Notes: generated by a model from the sequence alone, not told the origin. DNA of 64,000 bases from Desulfurobacterium pacificum (GCF_900182835.1 NZ_FXUB01000001.1:248001-312000); one strand, 5' to 3'. Shown: positions 8,627 through 18,310, numbered from the stretch's first letter. Numbers and translations are program-made.

Positions 8627-9929
8627 AATAGCGAGAATCGTGAATGGGAAGCTGATAGGAGAAGATTTACAGGTAAATAGTTTTGAGTTTGACTCAAGAA
8701 AGTGTGGAAAAGGCTCTCTATTTATAGCGTTAAAGGGTAACAGAGACGGTCACGATTTCATCAATGACGCTTTTGAAAAAGGAGCAGTAGGAGCTTTAGC
8801 AAGTAAAAAACATACTGTTCCTGCTGTTCCTGCAGGAAAGTTTTTAGTTTTAGTTGAAGATACGCTAAAAGGGTTTTCCAAAATAGCATCTCAGAAGAGA
8901 AAAGGTTTCAAAGGTACGGCAATAGCCGTTACAGGAAGCGTAGGTAAGACAACAACGAAAGAACTGCTGTCCCACTTTTTATCAAAACGACTCTCTGTCT
9001 ACTTTAACACAAAAAGCTACAACAACTTAATAGGCGTATCTTACACACTCTCAAATCTACCTAACAACGCAGAAGTTTACGTTCAGGAATTAGGAACGAA
9101 TAAAAAAGGGGAAATAAAAGAATTAACAGAGATAGTTAAACCGGATATAGCTGTAGTTACTTACGTAGGGAAAGCTCATACGGAAAACTTTGGAAGCTTT
9201 AAAGAGATAGTTGAAGAGAAGCTATCTATTACAGAAAGCGCGGAAATTGCCGTAGTTCCTTACGAGTTTAGAGAATATTCCAGAGGAAAAAAGACAATAA
9301 CTTTCGGAAAAATGGGATATATATCACTGCAAAGCGTAAAGCTAAGCCCGGAAGGAACAGAGTTCATCTTAAAAATAAAGGATGGAAAAGAGAAATTCTT
9401 TACGCCGATACCCGGTTATTCTGTTGTCAACGCTACAATGGTTGCTGCAGCTATTGCTTTAGAGATGGATATTCCATTGAAAGAGTTGAAAGAAGCAGTT
9501 TTAAGCTTTCAGCCGCCGGAAATGAGAATGAACGTTTTAAAACTAAAAGGAACAACAGTAATTAACGATGCCTACAACGCCAATCCAATCTCTATGGCAA
9601 ATGCGATAAAAGTTCTATCTACGTACAGCGGTAAAAAGATAGCTGTTTTAGGGGAAATGCTTGAGTTGGATAACGCCGAAGAGGAACACAGGAAGTTGGG
9701 GGAACTGCTAAAGGAACATAGAATTGATACAGTTATAGCAACCGGGGAAAACGCTGCAGCAATCCTTGAAACTTTTAACGGAGAGGCTTACCATTTTGTA
9801 GATAGAAAGGAATTTTTAAACTTCATTAAACGTTATGAGTTTTCAAACGCTACTGTTTTGGTGAAAGGTTCAAGGGCAAACAGATTGGAAGAAGTAGTAG
9901 AAATTCTAAAAAAGAGGTATAGAAGTTGA
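8613..9929 (+). CDS. murF: UDP-MurNAc-tripeptide:D-Ala-D-Ala ligase MurF
   Basis: A 438-residue cytoplasmic ligase that adds D-Ala-D-Ala to UDP-MurNAc-tripeptide. The nucleotide-binding motif AVTGSVGKTTTKELL, the segment FNTKSYNNLIGV and the later NDAYNANPISM are characteristic of MurF. The ATG start lies inside the end of murE, and the stop overlaps the TTG of ddl (TTGA), so the three are translationally coupled. The neighbouring ddl makes its dipeptide substrate. Confidence 0.96.
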   Translation: MKASEIARIVNGKLIGEDLQVNSFEFDSRKCGKGSLFIALKGNRDGHDFINDAFEKGAVGALASKKHTVPAVPAGKFLVLVEDTLKGFSKIASQKRKGFKGTAIAVTGSVGKTTTKELLSHFLSKRLSVYFNTKSYNNLIGVSYTLSNLPNNAEVYVQELGTNKKGEIKELTEIVKPDIAVVTYVGKAHTENFGSFKEIVEEKLSITESAEIAVVPYEFREYSRGKKTITFGKMGYISLQSVKLSPEGTEFILKIKDGKEKFFTPIPGYSVVNATMVAAAIALEMDIPLKELKEAVLSFQPPEMRMNVLKLKGTTVINDAYNANPISMANAIKVLSTYSGKKIAVLGEMLELDNAEEEHRKLGELLKEHRIDTVIATGENAAAILETFNGEAYHFVDRKEFLNFIKRYEFSNATVLVKGSRANRLEEVVEILKKRYRS

Positions 9930-10801
9930 AAGTAGTTGTTCTTTACGGCGGAAAATCCCCCGAATCCCCCATCTCCCAAAAAAGCGCAGAAAGCGTAATA
10001 AAAGCCCTCAAAACCTTAGGGCACGAAGTTTTTCCGTTAGAACTTACAAGAGACGTATCCCTAAAGTTAAAAGAGCTCAAGCCGGACAAAGTATTTGTAG
10101 TCCTCCACGGCTGCCCAGGAGAAGACGGAACAGTTCAGGGGCTTTTAGAGATAGCGGAACTACCCTACACCGGTTGCAACGTAGAAACGAGCGCAATATG
10201 TATGGACAAAGACGCAACGAAAAGAATCCTAAAAACCTACGGCATTCCCGTCCCCGCCGGTGAAACTTACTTTAAAGGCGATGAGGTTAAACCTTTTGAA
10301 ATTCCGTGCGTCGTTAAGCCGGCAAGAACAGGCTCAACAATAGGCATATCCATCGTTCGCTCTCCTTCAGAGTTTGAGAAAGCGGTGGAGGAAGCGTTCA
10401 AGTTTGACACGAAAATCCTGATAGAAGAATTCATAGAGGGAAGGGAGTTAACGGTCAGCGTCGTAAACGGTAAAGCTCTACCGATAGTTGAAATAGTAAC
10501 GGAAACGGGCTTTTACGATTACGACTCTAAGTATAAAAGTCAAACTACAAAGTACGAAGTTCCAGCAAAACTGCACCCTAAAACGGAAGAAAAAATCAAG
10601 AGAATAGCCGAAAAAGTCTACAAGGTTTTGGAGTGCAGAGGAGCCGTAAGGGTGGATTTTCGCCTGGATAAATGGAACTCACCGTACGTTTTAGAGGTTA
10701 ACACTATTCCCGGTTTAACCGAAAGAAGCCTTTTGCCGAAAGCAGCCAAAGCAGAAGGTATCACCTTTGAAGAACTAATTGAGGAGATGCTTAAAAGTTG
10801 A
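9926..10801 (+). CDS. ddl: D-alanine--D-alanine ligase
   Basis: A 291-residue ATP-grasp ligase joining two D-alanines for peptidoglycan. Recognisable parts are the N-terminal GGKSPESPISQKSA, the central HGCPGEDGTVQGLLE, the ATP-grasp segment VVKPARTGSTIGISIV and the C-terminal VLEVNTIPGLTERSLLPKAA. It is slightly shorter than many Ddl proteins, which usually have a little over 300 residues, but all core motifs are present. It starts at TTG in a 4-bp overlap with murF and is followed by ftsQ in the same coupled arrangement. Confidence 0.95.
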   Translation: MKVVVLYGGKSPESPISQKSAESVIKALKTLGHEVFPLELTRDVSLKLKELKPDKVFVVLHGCPGEDGTVQGLLEIAELPYTGCNVETSAICMDKDATKRILKTYGIPVPAGETYFKGDEVKPFEIPCVVKPARTGSTIGISIVRSPSEFEKAVEEAFKFDTKILIEEFIEGRELTVSVVNGKALPIVEIVTETGFYDYDSKYKSQTTKYEVPAKLHPKTEEKIKRIAEKVYKVLECRGAVRVDFRLDKWNSPYVLEVNTIPGLTERSLLPKAAKAEGITFEELIEEMLKS

Positions 10802-11538
10802 ATGTAAAAAAACGCATCGTTTTAGCAATTTTAGTTTTATTGGCTTGCTTCACCGCTTACACCGTAATCAACGCACCTGGAAAACTCCAAAACGTGGAAA
10901 TAAAATTCAACAACGTTCCTCCTGAGTGGAAACCATACATAAGCCAGTACATATTTTCGGTAGTGAAGTTAGGCGAAGAGTTAAATCCACAAGAAATAAA
11001 ATACCTGAAATCTGTCTTATCCTCCCTTCCCTGGATAAAAGGTTACAACATTTCTCTAAAAGGAAACGTTCTTGAAATCAGCCTTGAAAGGGAAGAACCT
11101 TCCTATTTCCTGATAACCAAAGAAAACCAATACCTTATAGGGAGAAACGGCTTCGTTTTAGAGAAGAACGGGAAAACCTTCAAAGGAAAACTACCAGCTT
11201 TTTATTACTACGGAAAGGTTTCTCCGTTTACACTTTCGGGGGAGTTTGTTAAAATCAAACCAATAGTAGCGGAAGAGATAAAGTTGTTAAAAAATCGTTT
11301 AAAAGAGGCGAAAATTAAAGGGGAGATACCACAGGTTACCATTACCGACGTGGGCATCGTCCTCGTTTATAGGAAGAACAGGTTAACGGTTTACCTTGAC
11401 AACAACGAGAACAGCTGGAGCAACTTTAAGAAGTTTACCACCAGAGCGCCAAATTTAAGCGCAGGAGTTTACGATTTTCGTTTCCACGACTTGCTTGTGG
11501 AAGGGAGGAAGGAAAAATGCTTGACCAAAAAATCTTAA
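10798..11538 (+). CDS. ftsQ: FtsQ/DivIB-like cell division protein
   Basis: A 246-residue protein with a short cytoplasmic start, one transmembrane helix (IVLAILVLLACFTAYTVI) and an extracytoplasmic region. A POTRA-like segment and the FtsQ-type stretch LSSLPWIKGYNISLKGNVLE followed by 'REEPSYFLITKENQYLIGRN' are visible. FtsQ links the early division ring to septal wall synthesis. Sequence conservation in this family is low, so the name rests on topology plus position between ddl and ftsA, the classical dcw order. It starts at TTG (10798) and overlaps ftsA by 22 bp. Confidence 0.85.
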   Translation: MNVKKRIVLAILVLLACFTAYTVINAPGKLQNVEIKFNNVPPEWKPYISQYIFSVVKLGEELNPQEIKYLKSVLSSLPWIKGYNISLKGNVLEISLEREEPSYFLITKENQYLIGRNGFVLEKNGKTFKGKLPAFYYYGKVSPFTLSGEFVKIKPIVAEEIKLLKNRLKEAKIKGEIPQVTITDVGIVLVYRKNRLTVYLDNNENSWSNFKKFTTRAPNLSAGVYDFRFHDLLVEGRKEKCLTKKS

Positions 11539-12758
11539 CGATAGATTTAGGAACTTCATCAATAAGAACGGCTCTGTCTATAATTTCTGGAGATGAAAAG
11601 AAAACTTACATAACGACAGCCCCTTCAAGAGGAATAAAGAGCGGAAACATCGTAAATCTACAATCGGCGGCAGATTCCCTCCAGTCTGCCCTTAACAAAC
11701 TAAAGTTAGAATCTTCTACAACTGTTCCCCCTGAAGCTTACGTCCTCATAACAGGAGCACATACGCTAAGTTACAAAGTGGAAACGAAGATAACGTTCCC
11801 AGGATGGCAAACCATTTCTTACAGCGACGTTAACGAAGTAAAAAACAAAGCCAAAAAGGAACTTCTCAAAAAGTTAGGACAGTCTGTTCGCCAGCACTAC
11901 AGCGTTATCCACATAATTCCTCAGGAGTTCGTTATAGAAAACCTGTCGGGCATTCAAAACCCCATAGGTCACAATGGCAGAGAATTGGGAATGAAAGCTT
12001 TTATCATACTGGCAACGAAATCATCAATCAAAAACATAGAGTCTCTGCTGAGAAAGGTTAACCTGAACTTAAAAAGCGTAGTGCTTCAATCTTTGGCTTC
12101 TTATTACGGAATAAGAGACGATAAAACCTACTTTAACAACAACCTACTCCTATACATGGGAGCTGGAAATACCGAATACATCTACTTTAGAGAGGACAAA
12201 CCTATACTTTCACAACATATACCTTTCGGAAGCGAAGACATATTAGAAGCTTTAGTGAATACGTTTAAAGTTAGCAGGAAAGAAGCAGAAAGGCTTTTCT
12301 TCCAGCATGGCAGCGCTTACGTCCATAAAGTTAACCCTGAAGAGATAATCAACATTAACTACGGAACAACCACGAAAAAGCTTCAAAGAATTTACATATC
12401 CGCAATTATCCATTTACAACTAAGGAAACTGTTTAGAGATATTAAAGAAAGCCTTGCAGAGAAAGACCCAACGTTCGTTTCCAACTTAAACAGAGTCTTT
12501 TTAACTGGCGGTCTTTCAAAGCTTCAGGACGTTGATTACTTAGCAGGTAAGGTGTTCAAAGCTCCAGCTGTAACCGTTGAAACGAAAGACCCCGTTCACA
12601 AAGACCCATCCCTTTCGCCGGTTGTAGGAACGGCTAATTACGTTCTCTCTTTAAGAAACAGAAAGAAACTTTCCGATATAAAGGAAGATTTGACTAAGGA
12701 GTTTGAGGAGAGGGGATTTTTGGGGAGGATTTTTCAGTTTATCAGCGAACTTATATAG
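11517..12758 (+). CDS. ftsA: Cell division protein FtsA
   Basis: A 413-residue actin-like ATPase that tethers FtsZ to the membrane. The N-terminal LTIDLGTSSIRTALSI phosphate-1 motif, the LLYMGAGNTEYIYFRE phosphate-2-like strand and FLTGGLSKL adenosine motif are visible. The C-terminal helix (GFLGRIFQFISELI) is amphipathic, as expected for the membrane-targeting tail. In phosphate-2 the usual 'DIG' is replaced by 'MGAG', a departure from most FtsA proteins. It is followed by ftsZ after 9 bp with a GGAGG ribosome site. Confidence 0.92.
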   Translation: MLDQKILTIDLGTSSIRTALSIISGDEKKTYITTAPSRGIKSGNIVNLQSAADSLQSALNKLKLESSTTVPPEAYVLITGAHTLSYKVETKITFPGWQTISYSDVNEVKNKAKKELLKKLGQSVRQHYSVIHIIPQEFVIENLSGIQNPIGHNGRELGMKAFIILATKSSIKNIESLLRKVNLNLKSVVLQSLASYYGIRDDKTYFNNNLLLYMGAGNTEYIYFREDKPILSQHIPFGSEDILEALVNTFKVSRKEAERLFFQHGSAYVHKVNPEEIININYGTTTKKLQRIYISAIIHLQLRKLFRDIKESLAEKDPTFVSNLNRVFLTGGLSKLQDVDYLAGKVFKAPAVTVETKDPVHKDPSLSPVVGTANYVLSLRNRKKLSDIKEDLTKEFEERGFLGRIFQFISELI

Positions 12759-12767
12759 GAGGATGTA

Positions 12768-13874
12768 ATGTTTGATATAGCCGATGAGATTTTTCAAGGT
12801 CCTGTAATTAAAGTGATAGGCGTTGGCGGCGGTGGTGGAAATGCTGTTGAAAGGATGTTTGAAAAAGGAATAGAAGGCGTTGAATTCATCGCCGTAAATA
12901 CAGATGCTCAGGTTCTCTCAAGAATTCAAGTTCCTATAAAGGTTCAAATAGGTGAAAAGTTAACTAAAGGCTTAGGGGCAGGCGGTAAACCAGAAATCGG
13001 CGAACAGGCTGCACTTGAAGATGAACCTAAAATTAGAGAAGTCCTTGAAGGTTCCGATATGGTGTTCGTTACCGCCGGTATGGGCGGTGGTACGGGAACA
13101 GGTGCCGCTCCTATCGTGGCTAAAATCGCTAAGGATATGGGTATTCTTACCGTCGGCGTTGTTACAAGACCTTTTGATTTTGAGGGTAGGAAAAGGCATG
13201 AGTACGCTGAAGCTGGTATTAAGAGACTAAAGGAGTTCGTTGATACCTTGATGGTTATTCCCAACCAGAAGCTCCTTACCGTTGCCCCTAAAGATATGAG
13301 CATACTAAACGCTTTCAAGTTAGCAGACAACGTTCTATATCAGGCAGTTAGAGGTATAACCGAAGTTATCACAAAACCCGGACTCATTAACCTTGACTTT
13401 GCAGATGTAAAAACCGTGATGCATAGCGGCGGCTACGCCCTTATAGGTATCGGTGAAGCAAGCGGTGAAGACAGAGCGTTAACTGCAGCAAGAAAGGCAA
13501 TAGATAACCCTCTCCTTGAAAACGTTCAGGTTGAAGGGGCAAGTAGAATACTTGTAAACATTACAGGTGGACCAGATTTAACTCTTGATGAAGCTTACGC
13601 TGCTGCAGGTTTAATCAAAGAAAGGGCTAAAAGAGACGATACGAACTTCTTCTTCGGCGTAAACGTTAACGAGGAGATGGAAGGTTCAATAGAAGTTACC
13701 GTAATAGCTACAGGATTTGATGAAAAGGGAAGACCTATTCCTGGATTTACAACGCGGGCAACTTCTTCAGCAACATCTTCTTATACAGGAGCACCTTTCC
13801 AAACACACGATACTATGGAAACTCTTGATATAGACCTTCAAAAGATACTTGAGCAGCTGAAGGAAGAGGATTAA
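12768..13874 (+). CDS. ftsZ: Cell division protein FtsZ
   Basis: A 368-residue tubulin-like GTPase. The nucleotide-binding start ([15 protein letters not shown]), tubulin signature [12 protein letters not shown] and T7-loop region [11 protein letters not shown] are intact. The C-terminal end ([17 protein letters not shown]) lacks the usual DIPxFLR-type conserved peptide that binds FtsA and other partners, retaining only an LDI start. The stop codon is embedded in an extended Shine-Dalgarno sequence serving the next gene. Confidence 0.97.
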   Translation: MFDIADEIFQGPVIKVIGVGGGGGNAVERMFEKGIEGVEFIAVNTDAQVLSRIQVPIKVQIGEKLTKGLGAGGKPEIGEQAALEDEPKIREVLEGSDMVFVTAGMGGGTGTGAAPIVAKIAKDMGILTVGVVTRPFDFEGRKRHEYAEAGIKRLKEFVDTLMVIPNQKLLTVAPKDMSILNAFKLADNVLYQAVRGITEVITKPGLINLDFADVKTVMHSGGYALIGIGEASGEDRALTAARKAIDNPLLENVQVEGASRILVNITGGPDLTLDEAYAAAGLIKERAKRDDTNFFFGVNVNEEMEGSIEVTVIATGFDEKGRPIPGFTTRATSSATSSYTGAPFQTHDTMETLDIDLQKILEQLKEED

Positions 13875-13885
13875 GGAGGTGAAGC

Positions 13886-15523
13886 TTTAGTTTCACTCTG
13901 ATTGAAGGTTGTTGCCATCTTCAGTTTAAAAAAGGGAACCTAAAGGTTTGCCTCGTATACCCGGGCGAAGAGCGGGTTGGTATTTCAAGTTTAGCTATAC
14001 ATAGAGTTTACTCCTTAATTAACAGCATTGAAGGTGTTTCCTGCGACCTTTACTTTTCCGATTCCTCTCAATCACTATTTTTAGGTTCGCCTTTAAAGGA
14101 TTTTGACGTTGTAGCTATATCTGTAACGTATGAAGACCACATTTTTACAATCTCCGAAATTTTAAAAAAGGCTGGCATTCCTCCTTTAAGGACGTTGAGA
14201 GAAGAGGAAGGGGGGGATTTTCCGATAATATTCGGCGGTGGGATAGGTCTTTACTATAATCCTGTTCCCTTTATGCCCATTTTTGATGCGATTTATTTAG
14301 GAGAAGCTGAAGGAAGAATAGAAAAACTCTTTGAAAAATTCAGAGAAAAAGGGTTTTCAGCATTTTACGATTTTGACAACGTAATAGTTTCTAAAGATTA
14401 TGATTTTCTTTACAATGAAGAAAACAGACTAACCGAAATAGTAGGTGAGAAAAGAAAAATCTTCCGTTCCCCTTACTTCCCTGAATATCCTTCTCACTCA
14501 TGCTTTTTAACGGAAGATACAGCTTTTAAAGATATGTTTCTCATAGAACTTAACAGAGGTTGTATAGAAAAGTGCAGGTTTTGCGTTGCTACGTATATGG
14601 GGCTACCTTACAGAGAAAAACAGATAGAAATAGTAGAAAATGAGATAGCCTTAGCTGCGAAATACGGGGAAAGAGTAGGTTTAATAGGAGCAGGCGTTAC
14701 CGACTATTCAAAAATGGAAGATTTATACGAGATACTGAAAAAGTACGATATGAAAGCCTCATTCTCCTCCTTAAAAGCTTCTTCTCCTTCTCCTTACGTT
14801 TTAGAAATAGTAAAAGAATCGGGGCAGAAAACAGTTACAATAGCCCCAGAAACAGGAAATGAAAAACTAAGATACGCAATAAACAAAAAGGTTCCGGATG
14901 AAAAATATTTTTCTTTCACTGAAGAACTATTTAAGGCAGGAGCCGAGAATTTAAAACTCTATTTTCTAATAGGTCTTCCGACAGAAACGCAGGAGGACGT
15001 TGAAAGCATAGTAAAGATGACAAAGCAGTTTTACTCACTCGTTTTACCTTTTTGGAAAGAAAGAGGAAAAGCAGGAGAGATTCACGTAAGCGTTAACCCG
15101 GTAATTCCCAAACCTTTCACCCCGTTACAGTGGTTTGGAATGGAGAAAAAGTCATCAATTGAAAAAAAAATAAGGTACCTGCAGAAAGAACTGAGAAAAA
15201 TCCCCCACACCCGCCTCACCCACGAAAACGTACGTTCTGCCATTCTTCAAGCAATAATTTCAAGGGCAGACACGATAGTAGGCGAAGCCGCCGTTATCTC
15301 AGCAATGAAAAAGACGCCTTTCAGAAAGGTTTTGAAGGAAAAGAACGTAAATTTTGAAGAACTCTACACGAGAGAAAGAGAGAAAGATGAGCTCTTTCCG
15401 TGGGAAATCGTAGAAAGCGGAATAAGAAGAAATTACTTGTGGAAAGAGTATCAGATGATATACGAGGGGAAAAGCTCCCCCTCCTGCTTTCCTGGATGCA
15501 AAATGTGTGGACTGTGTGATTAG
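13886..15523 (+). CDS. Radical SAM protein with N-terminal B12-binding-like domain; no ordinary start codon
   Basis: The frame is open from 13883 and encodes about 100 residues resembling a cobalamin-binding Rossmann domain (KVCLVYPGEERVGISSLAIH and DVVAISVTYEDHI). A radical SAM domain with cluster motif CIEKCRFC (CX3CX2C) follows, and the C-terminus is Cys-rich (CFPGCKMCGLC). No ATG, GTG or TTG exists in frame before the TTG at 14195, which would delete the B12-like domain. An 11-nt extended Shine-Dalgarno (13872-13882) stands 3 bp before TTT at 13886, exactly where a TTG could have been. The start given is therefore a hypothesis. The gene follows ftsZ directly. Its reaction is unknown; homologues include methylthiotransferase-like and methylase-like enzymes. 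Confidence 0.75.
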   Translation, partial: FSFTLIEGCCHLQFKKGNLKVCLVYPGEERVGISSLAIHRVYSLINSIEGVSCDLYFSDSSQSLFLGSPLKDFDVVAISVTYEDHIFTISEILKKAGIPPLRTLREEEGGDFPIIFGGGIGLYYNPVPFMPIFDAIYLGEAEGRIEKLFEKFREKGFSAFYDFDNVIVSKDYDFLYNEENRLTEIVGEKRKIFRSPYFPEYPSHSCFLTEDTAFKDMFLIELNRGCIEKCRFCVATYMGLPYREKQIEIVENEIALAAKYGERVGLIGAGVTDYSKMEDLYEILKKYDMKASFSSLKASSPSPYVLEIVKESGQKTVTIAPETGNEKLRYAINKKVPDEKYFSFTEELFKAGAENLKLYFLIGLPTETQEDVESIVKMTKQFYSLVLPFWKERGKAGEIHVSVNPVIPKPFTPLQWFGMEKKSSIEKKIRYLQKELRKIPHTRLTHENVRSAILQAIISRADTIVGEAAVISAMKKTPFRKVLKEKNVNFEELYTREREKDELFPWEIVESGIRRNYLWKEYQMIYEGKSSPSCFPGCKMCGLCD

Positions 15524-16863
15524 CTTTCAGTTATTCCTTCACTAACAACAGCTTCTCTCAAGATTTCTATGATTTCATCTATCAAACCTTCACTTTCAGC
15601 TTCTACCATAATCCTCAGCAAAGGTTCAGTACCAGAATACCTGACTAAAACCCTACCTCTTCCAGAAAGTATATCCTCAGCTCTCTTCAAGGCTTCCTGG
15701 ACTTTTTCAAGCTTTTCAATCGGAGGTTTCTCTTTCACCTTAACGTCAACAAGCTTTTGAGGATAGGTCTTAATTAAAGAGGCTATTTCGCTCATTCTCT
15801 TTTTCAAAGATTTCACTATAGAAGCCAAAATAACGGCGGTTAAAATACCATCACCGGTAACGCCAAACTTCCTGATAATAACGTGACCAGACTGTTCTCC
15901 ACCAACAACAGCGCCAACTTCTTCCATCTTCTCAGACACAAACCTATCACCTACGGGTGTCCTGTAAAGCTTCATTCCCATTTCTTCCAAAAACTTTTCA
16001 AGTCCCATGTTACTCATAACCGTTGCAACAACGTTCTGAGATTCTTTAGAAAAGTGTGCAGCTAAAATGGCTATTATCCTGTCACCATCAATAACGGTTC
16101 CCTGCTCATCAACAGCTATACACCTATCGCCGTCACCGTCAAAAGCAAATCCAACGTCAAGACTCAAACTCTTCACTTTCTCAGCAATAAACTCTGGATG
16201 TAAAGCACCGCAGTTCTCATTTATGTTCTTCCCATCTGGCTCGGCGTTAAAGACAAACACTTTTGCTCCCAAAGCTTTAAAAACGTGAGGGGCAATCCTG
16301 AACGTAGCACCGTTTGCGCAGTCTATACCTATCTTCAAACCTGCCAAGTACCTTCCAGCAGATTCAAGGAACTTTTCATAACTCTCAACTAAGTTTTCTC
16401 CGTCAAAAACCCTGCCTATATCTTCAGGAGAAGCCTTTGGAAGCTCATACTTATTAAATACCACCAACTCAAGACCGCCCTCTTCAGCTTCAGAAAACTT
16501 TTTACCTTCTCCGTTAAAAAACTTCAGCCCGTTGTATTGGTAAGGATTATGGGAAGCAGAAACTACCACTCCACCACTAAAGTTTCCCTCCCTGATAAAG
16601 TAGGAGATAGCCGGTGTAGGAACTACCCCAACGTCAACCACGTCAACTCCCGTAGAAGTTAACCCGCTTACTAATGCAGCCTTTATCATGTCGGAAGATA
16701 TCCTCGTATCGCATCCAACAACAACGGTGTGCTTTCTGTCCGGAAACTTAGCGTTTAAATAAACTCCGTAAGAAACACCTATCTTCTGAACCATTTCGGG
16801 TGTAAGGGGAAATTTATTAGCAATACCTCTAATTCCGTCTGTTCCAAAAAGCTTTCTTGACAT
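15520..16863 (-). CDS. glmM: Phosphoglucosamine mutase GlmM
   Basis: A 447-residue enzyme converting glucosamine-6-phosphate to glucosamine-1-phosphate for UDP-GlcNAc, feeding both peptidoglycan and lipid A. Visible features are the N-terminal FGTDGIRG, the phosphoserine loop VSASHNP (Ser104 by count), the metal loop DGDGDRC and the C-terminal phosphate-binding RYSGTEPLLRIMVE. It is the last gene of folP-cdaA-cdaR-glmM. In Firmicutes, CdaA and GlmM interact and glmM sits in the same order. The 3' end overlaps the convergent radical SAM gene by 4 bp. Confidence 0.97.
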   Translation of the reverse strand: MSRKLFGTDGIRGIANKFPLTPEMVQKIGVSYGVYLNAKFPDRKHTVVVGCDTRISSDMIKAALVSGLTSTGVDVVDVGVVPTPAISYFIREGNFSGGVVVSASHNPYQYNGLKFFNGEGKKFSEAEEGGLELVVFNKYELPKASPEDIGRVFDGENLVESYEKFLESAGRYLAGLKIGIDCANGATFRIAPHVFKALGAKVFVFNAEPDGKNINENCGALHPEFIAEKVKSLSLDVGFAFDGDGDRCIAVDEQGTVIDGDRIIAILAAHFSKESQNVVATVMSNMGLEKFLEEMGMKLYRTPVGDRFVSEKMEEVGAVVGGEQSGHVIIRKFGVTGDGILTAVILASIVKSLKKRMSEIASLIKTYPQKLVDVKVKEKPPIEKLEKVQEALKRAEDILSGRGRVLVRYSGTEPLLRIMVEAESEGLIDEIIEILREAVVSEGITES

Positions 16864-16875
16864 TCCGCTCCTCCG

Positions 16876-17508
16876 CTATCTGTTCTTGGTAAAGATTATC
16901 AATTTAACAGTATCAGGCTCAACTTTATACCTGCAGAGTAATTTAAGGTAAATCTCTGCCGTTCCCTTCACGCCAGAAAGGTCAACTCTTTCCGTTTCCA
17001 CCCATTTCAATCTATTCTTTTCTTTCTCAGGTACTAAGACAACAACGTAGTTAGGTACAACCCTAACTTTAGCGCCTTTAGGCAAACCGTAAACGTTCAA
17101 GTGAACCGGTACAGCCTTTTCAACCAACCTTTCCACTTTTACTCTAACAGTATCAGGAAAAACCGATTTCACTTTTACAGAAGATGGAACGTCAAAACGG
17201 TCTTTCTTGAGCTTTACTACAGCAGTTCCATTTTCAACGTTTAAGTATTCAGGGAGTTTATAGTCAACGTAACCACGTTCTTTTAGAGAGAGAATAGTTT
17301 TTCTATAACCTTCTACAGTCAACTTTACTTTTTTAGGAAAGAAATCCTCAACTTTATAGTTGCCGGTAGGAACAAGGTTCAGTTTTACGTCAACTTCAGC
17401 TTCAGAAACTTCTTTACTTGCAGCAATAAACCACAATAAAACGGCAAAGAGTAGCGCCAACAGCTTATAGTGCCAGTTGTATATAAAGACATCAAGCAGC
17501 TTCTTCAC
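16876..17508 (-). CDS. cdaR: CdaR-like YbbR-domain regulator of diadenylate cyclase
   Basis: A 210-residue protein with one N-terminal transmembrane helix (LLALLFAVLLWFIAAS) and an extracytoplasmic region made of YbbR-type beta repeats (for example LNLVPTGNYKVEDFFPKKVK). Firmicute CdaR proteins have several such repeats; this one appears to have about two. The start is a GTG at 17508 overlapping the end of cdaA by 17 bp. It lies between the cyclase and glmM, the conserved position of CdaR. It presumably tunes cyclic di-AMP synthesis at the membrane. Confidence 0.85.
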   Translation of the reverse strand: MKKLLDVFIYNWHYKLLALLFAVLLWFIAASKEVSEAEVDVKLNLVPTGNYKVEDFFPKKVKLTVEGYRKTILSLKERGYVDYKLPEYLNVENGTAVVKLKKDRFDVPSSVKVKSVFPDTVRVKVERLVEKAVPVHLNVYGLPKGAKVRVVPNYVVVLVPEKEKNRLKWVETERVDLSGVKGTAEIYLKLLCRYKVEPDTVKLIIFTKNR

Positions 17509-18310
17509 CTTTGTTACCTCTTAAAAATTGAAAAATCCCCCGCTTTTCCGGACTCTTCTTAACCAAAAGACCTTTCAGAACCTTCTTAAGCTTTTGAGGG
17601 TCAAGGTTCTTAATGAGTTTTCCTGAGTAGGAAACAGAAACAGCTCCCGTCTCTTCAGAAACCACTACCGCTACAGCATCGGTCTCTTCCGTTATTCCTA
17701 TCGCCGCTCGGTGTCTTGTCCCAAGGGTTTGAGGCAAGCTCTGGTTCAGGGAAAGGGGTAGGAAAGCTCCAGCCTTGTGTATCCGATTCCTCTTAATAGT
17801 AACAGCACCGTCGTGAAGGGGAGTACCGGGCCAAAAGATAGTTACCAAAAGCTCTTTTGATACTTCGCCGTTTACAACAGTTCCAGATTCAACGTAGTTG
17901 TCAACGTTTATCTCTCTTTCTATAACTATCAGCGCACCTATTCTATCCTCAGACATTGTAGCGCAAGCTCTAACTATCTCCTCTATAACCTTCTCCGCTT
18001 CTTCAACAGAGGAAAAAACGCCGAACTGCTTTTCCCCAATTCTCGCCAAAATCCGCCTGATTTCCGGCTGAAAAATGATAATAAGGGCAAATATCCCTAT
18101 AGTTAAAAGGTTATTAAAAATGAAAGAAAGGGCGTAAAGGTGAAGAAACTTTGCAAAAACGCTCAAAACCAAAAGGACAAAAAGACCAACCAAAATCTGT
18201 ATGGCTCTCGTCTCCGCAAGGTAAGTAAATACCTTATAGAAAAGGAACGCCACTATCAGGATATCTAAAACGTCCCAAAAAGTAAGGCGTGGAAAGGTTT
18301 CTAAGAACAA
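17492..18310 (-). CDS. cdaA: Membrane diadenylate cyclase CdaA (c-di-AMP synthase)
   Basis: A 272-residue protein with about three N-terminal transmembrane helices and a DisA_N-type cyclase domain, which makes cyclic di-AMP from two ATP. The catalytic motifs DGAVTI and GTRHRAAIG are intact. Cyclic di-AMP controls potassium and osmotic balance in many bacteria. A TrkA-type protein is also encoded in this window, though whether it binds the nucleotide is not shown. It starts at TTG (18310) with GGAGG four bases upstream and overlaps folP by 10 bp. Confidence 0.95.
   Translation of the reverse strand: MFLETFPRLTFWDVLDILIVAFLFYKVFTYLAETRAIQILVGLFVLLVLSVFAKFLHLYALSFIFNNLLTIGIFALIIIFQPEIRRILARIGEKQFGVFSSVEEAEKVIEEIVRACATMSEDRIGALIVIEREINVDNYVESGTVVNGEVSKELLVTIFWPGTPLHDGAVTIKRNRIHKAGAFLPLSLNQSLPQTLGTRHRAAIGITEETDAVAVVVSEETGAVSVSYSGKLIKNLDPQKLKKVLKGLLVKKSPEKRGIFQFLRGNKGEEAA

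Noticed and set aside
13879-13891. Programmed +1 frameshift (GTG-AAG-CTT-TAG) as the start of the radical SAM gene
   Set aside because: It resembles the prfB slip site, but the GTG overlaps the Shine-Dalgarno itself and slippage would occur after only three codons. A mutated or non-canonical start is simpler, so frameshifting is kept only as an alternative.
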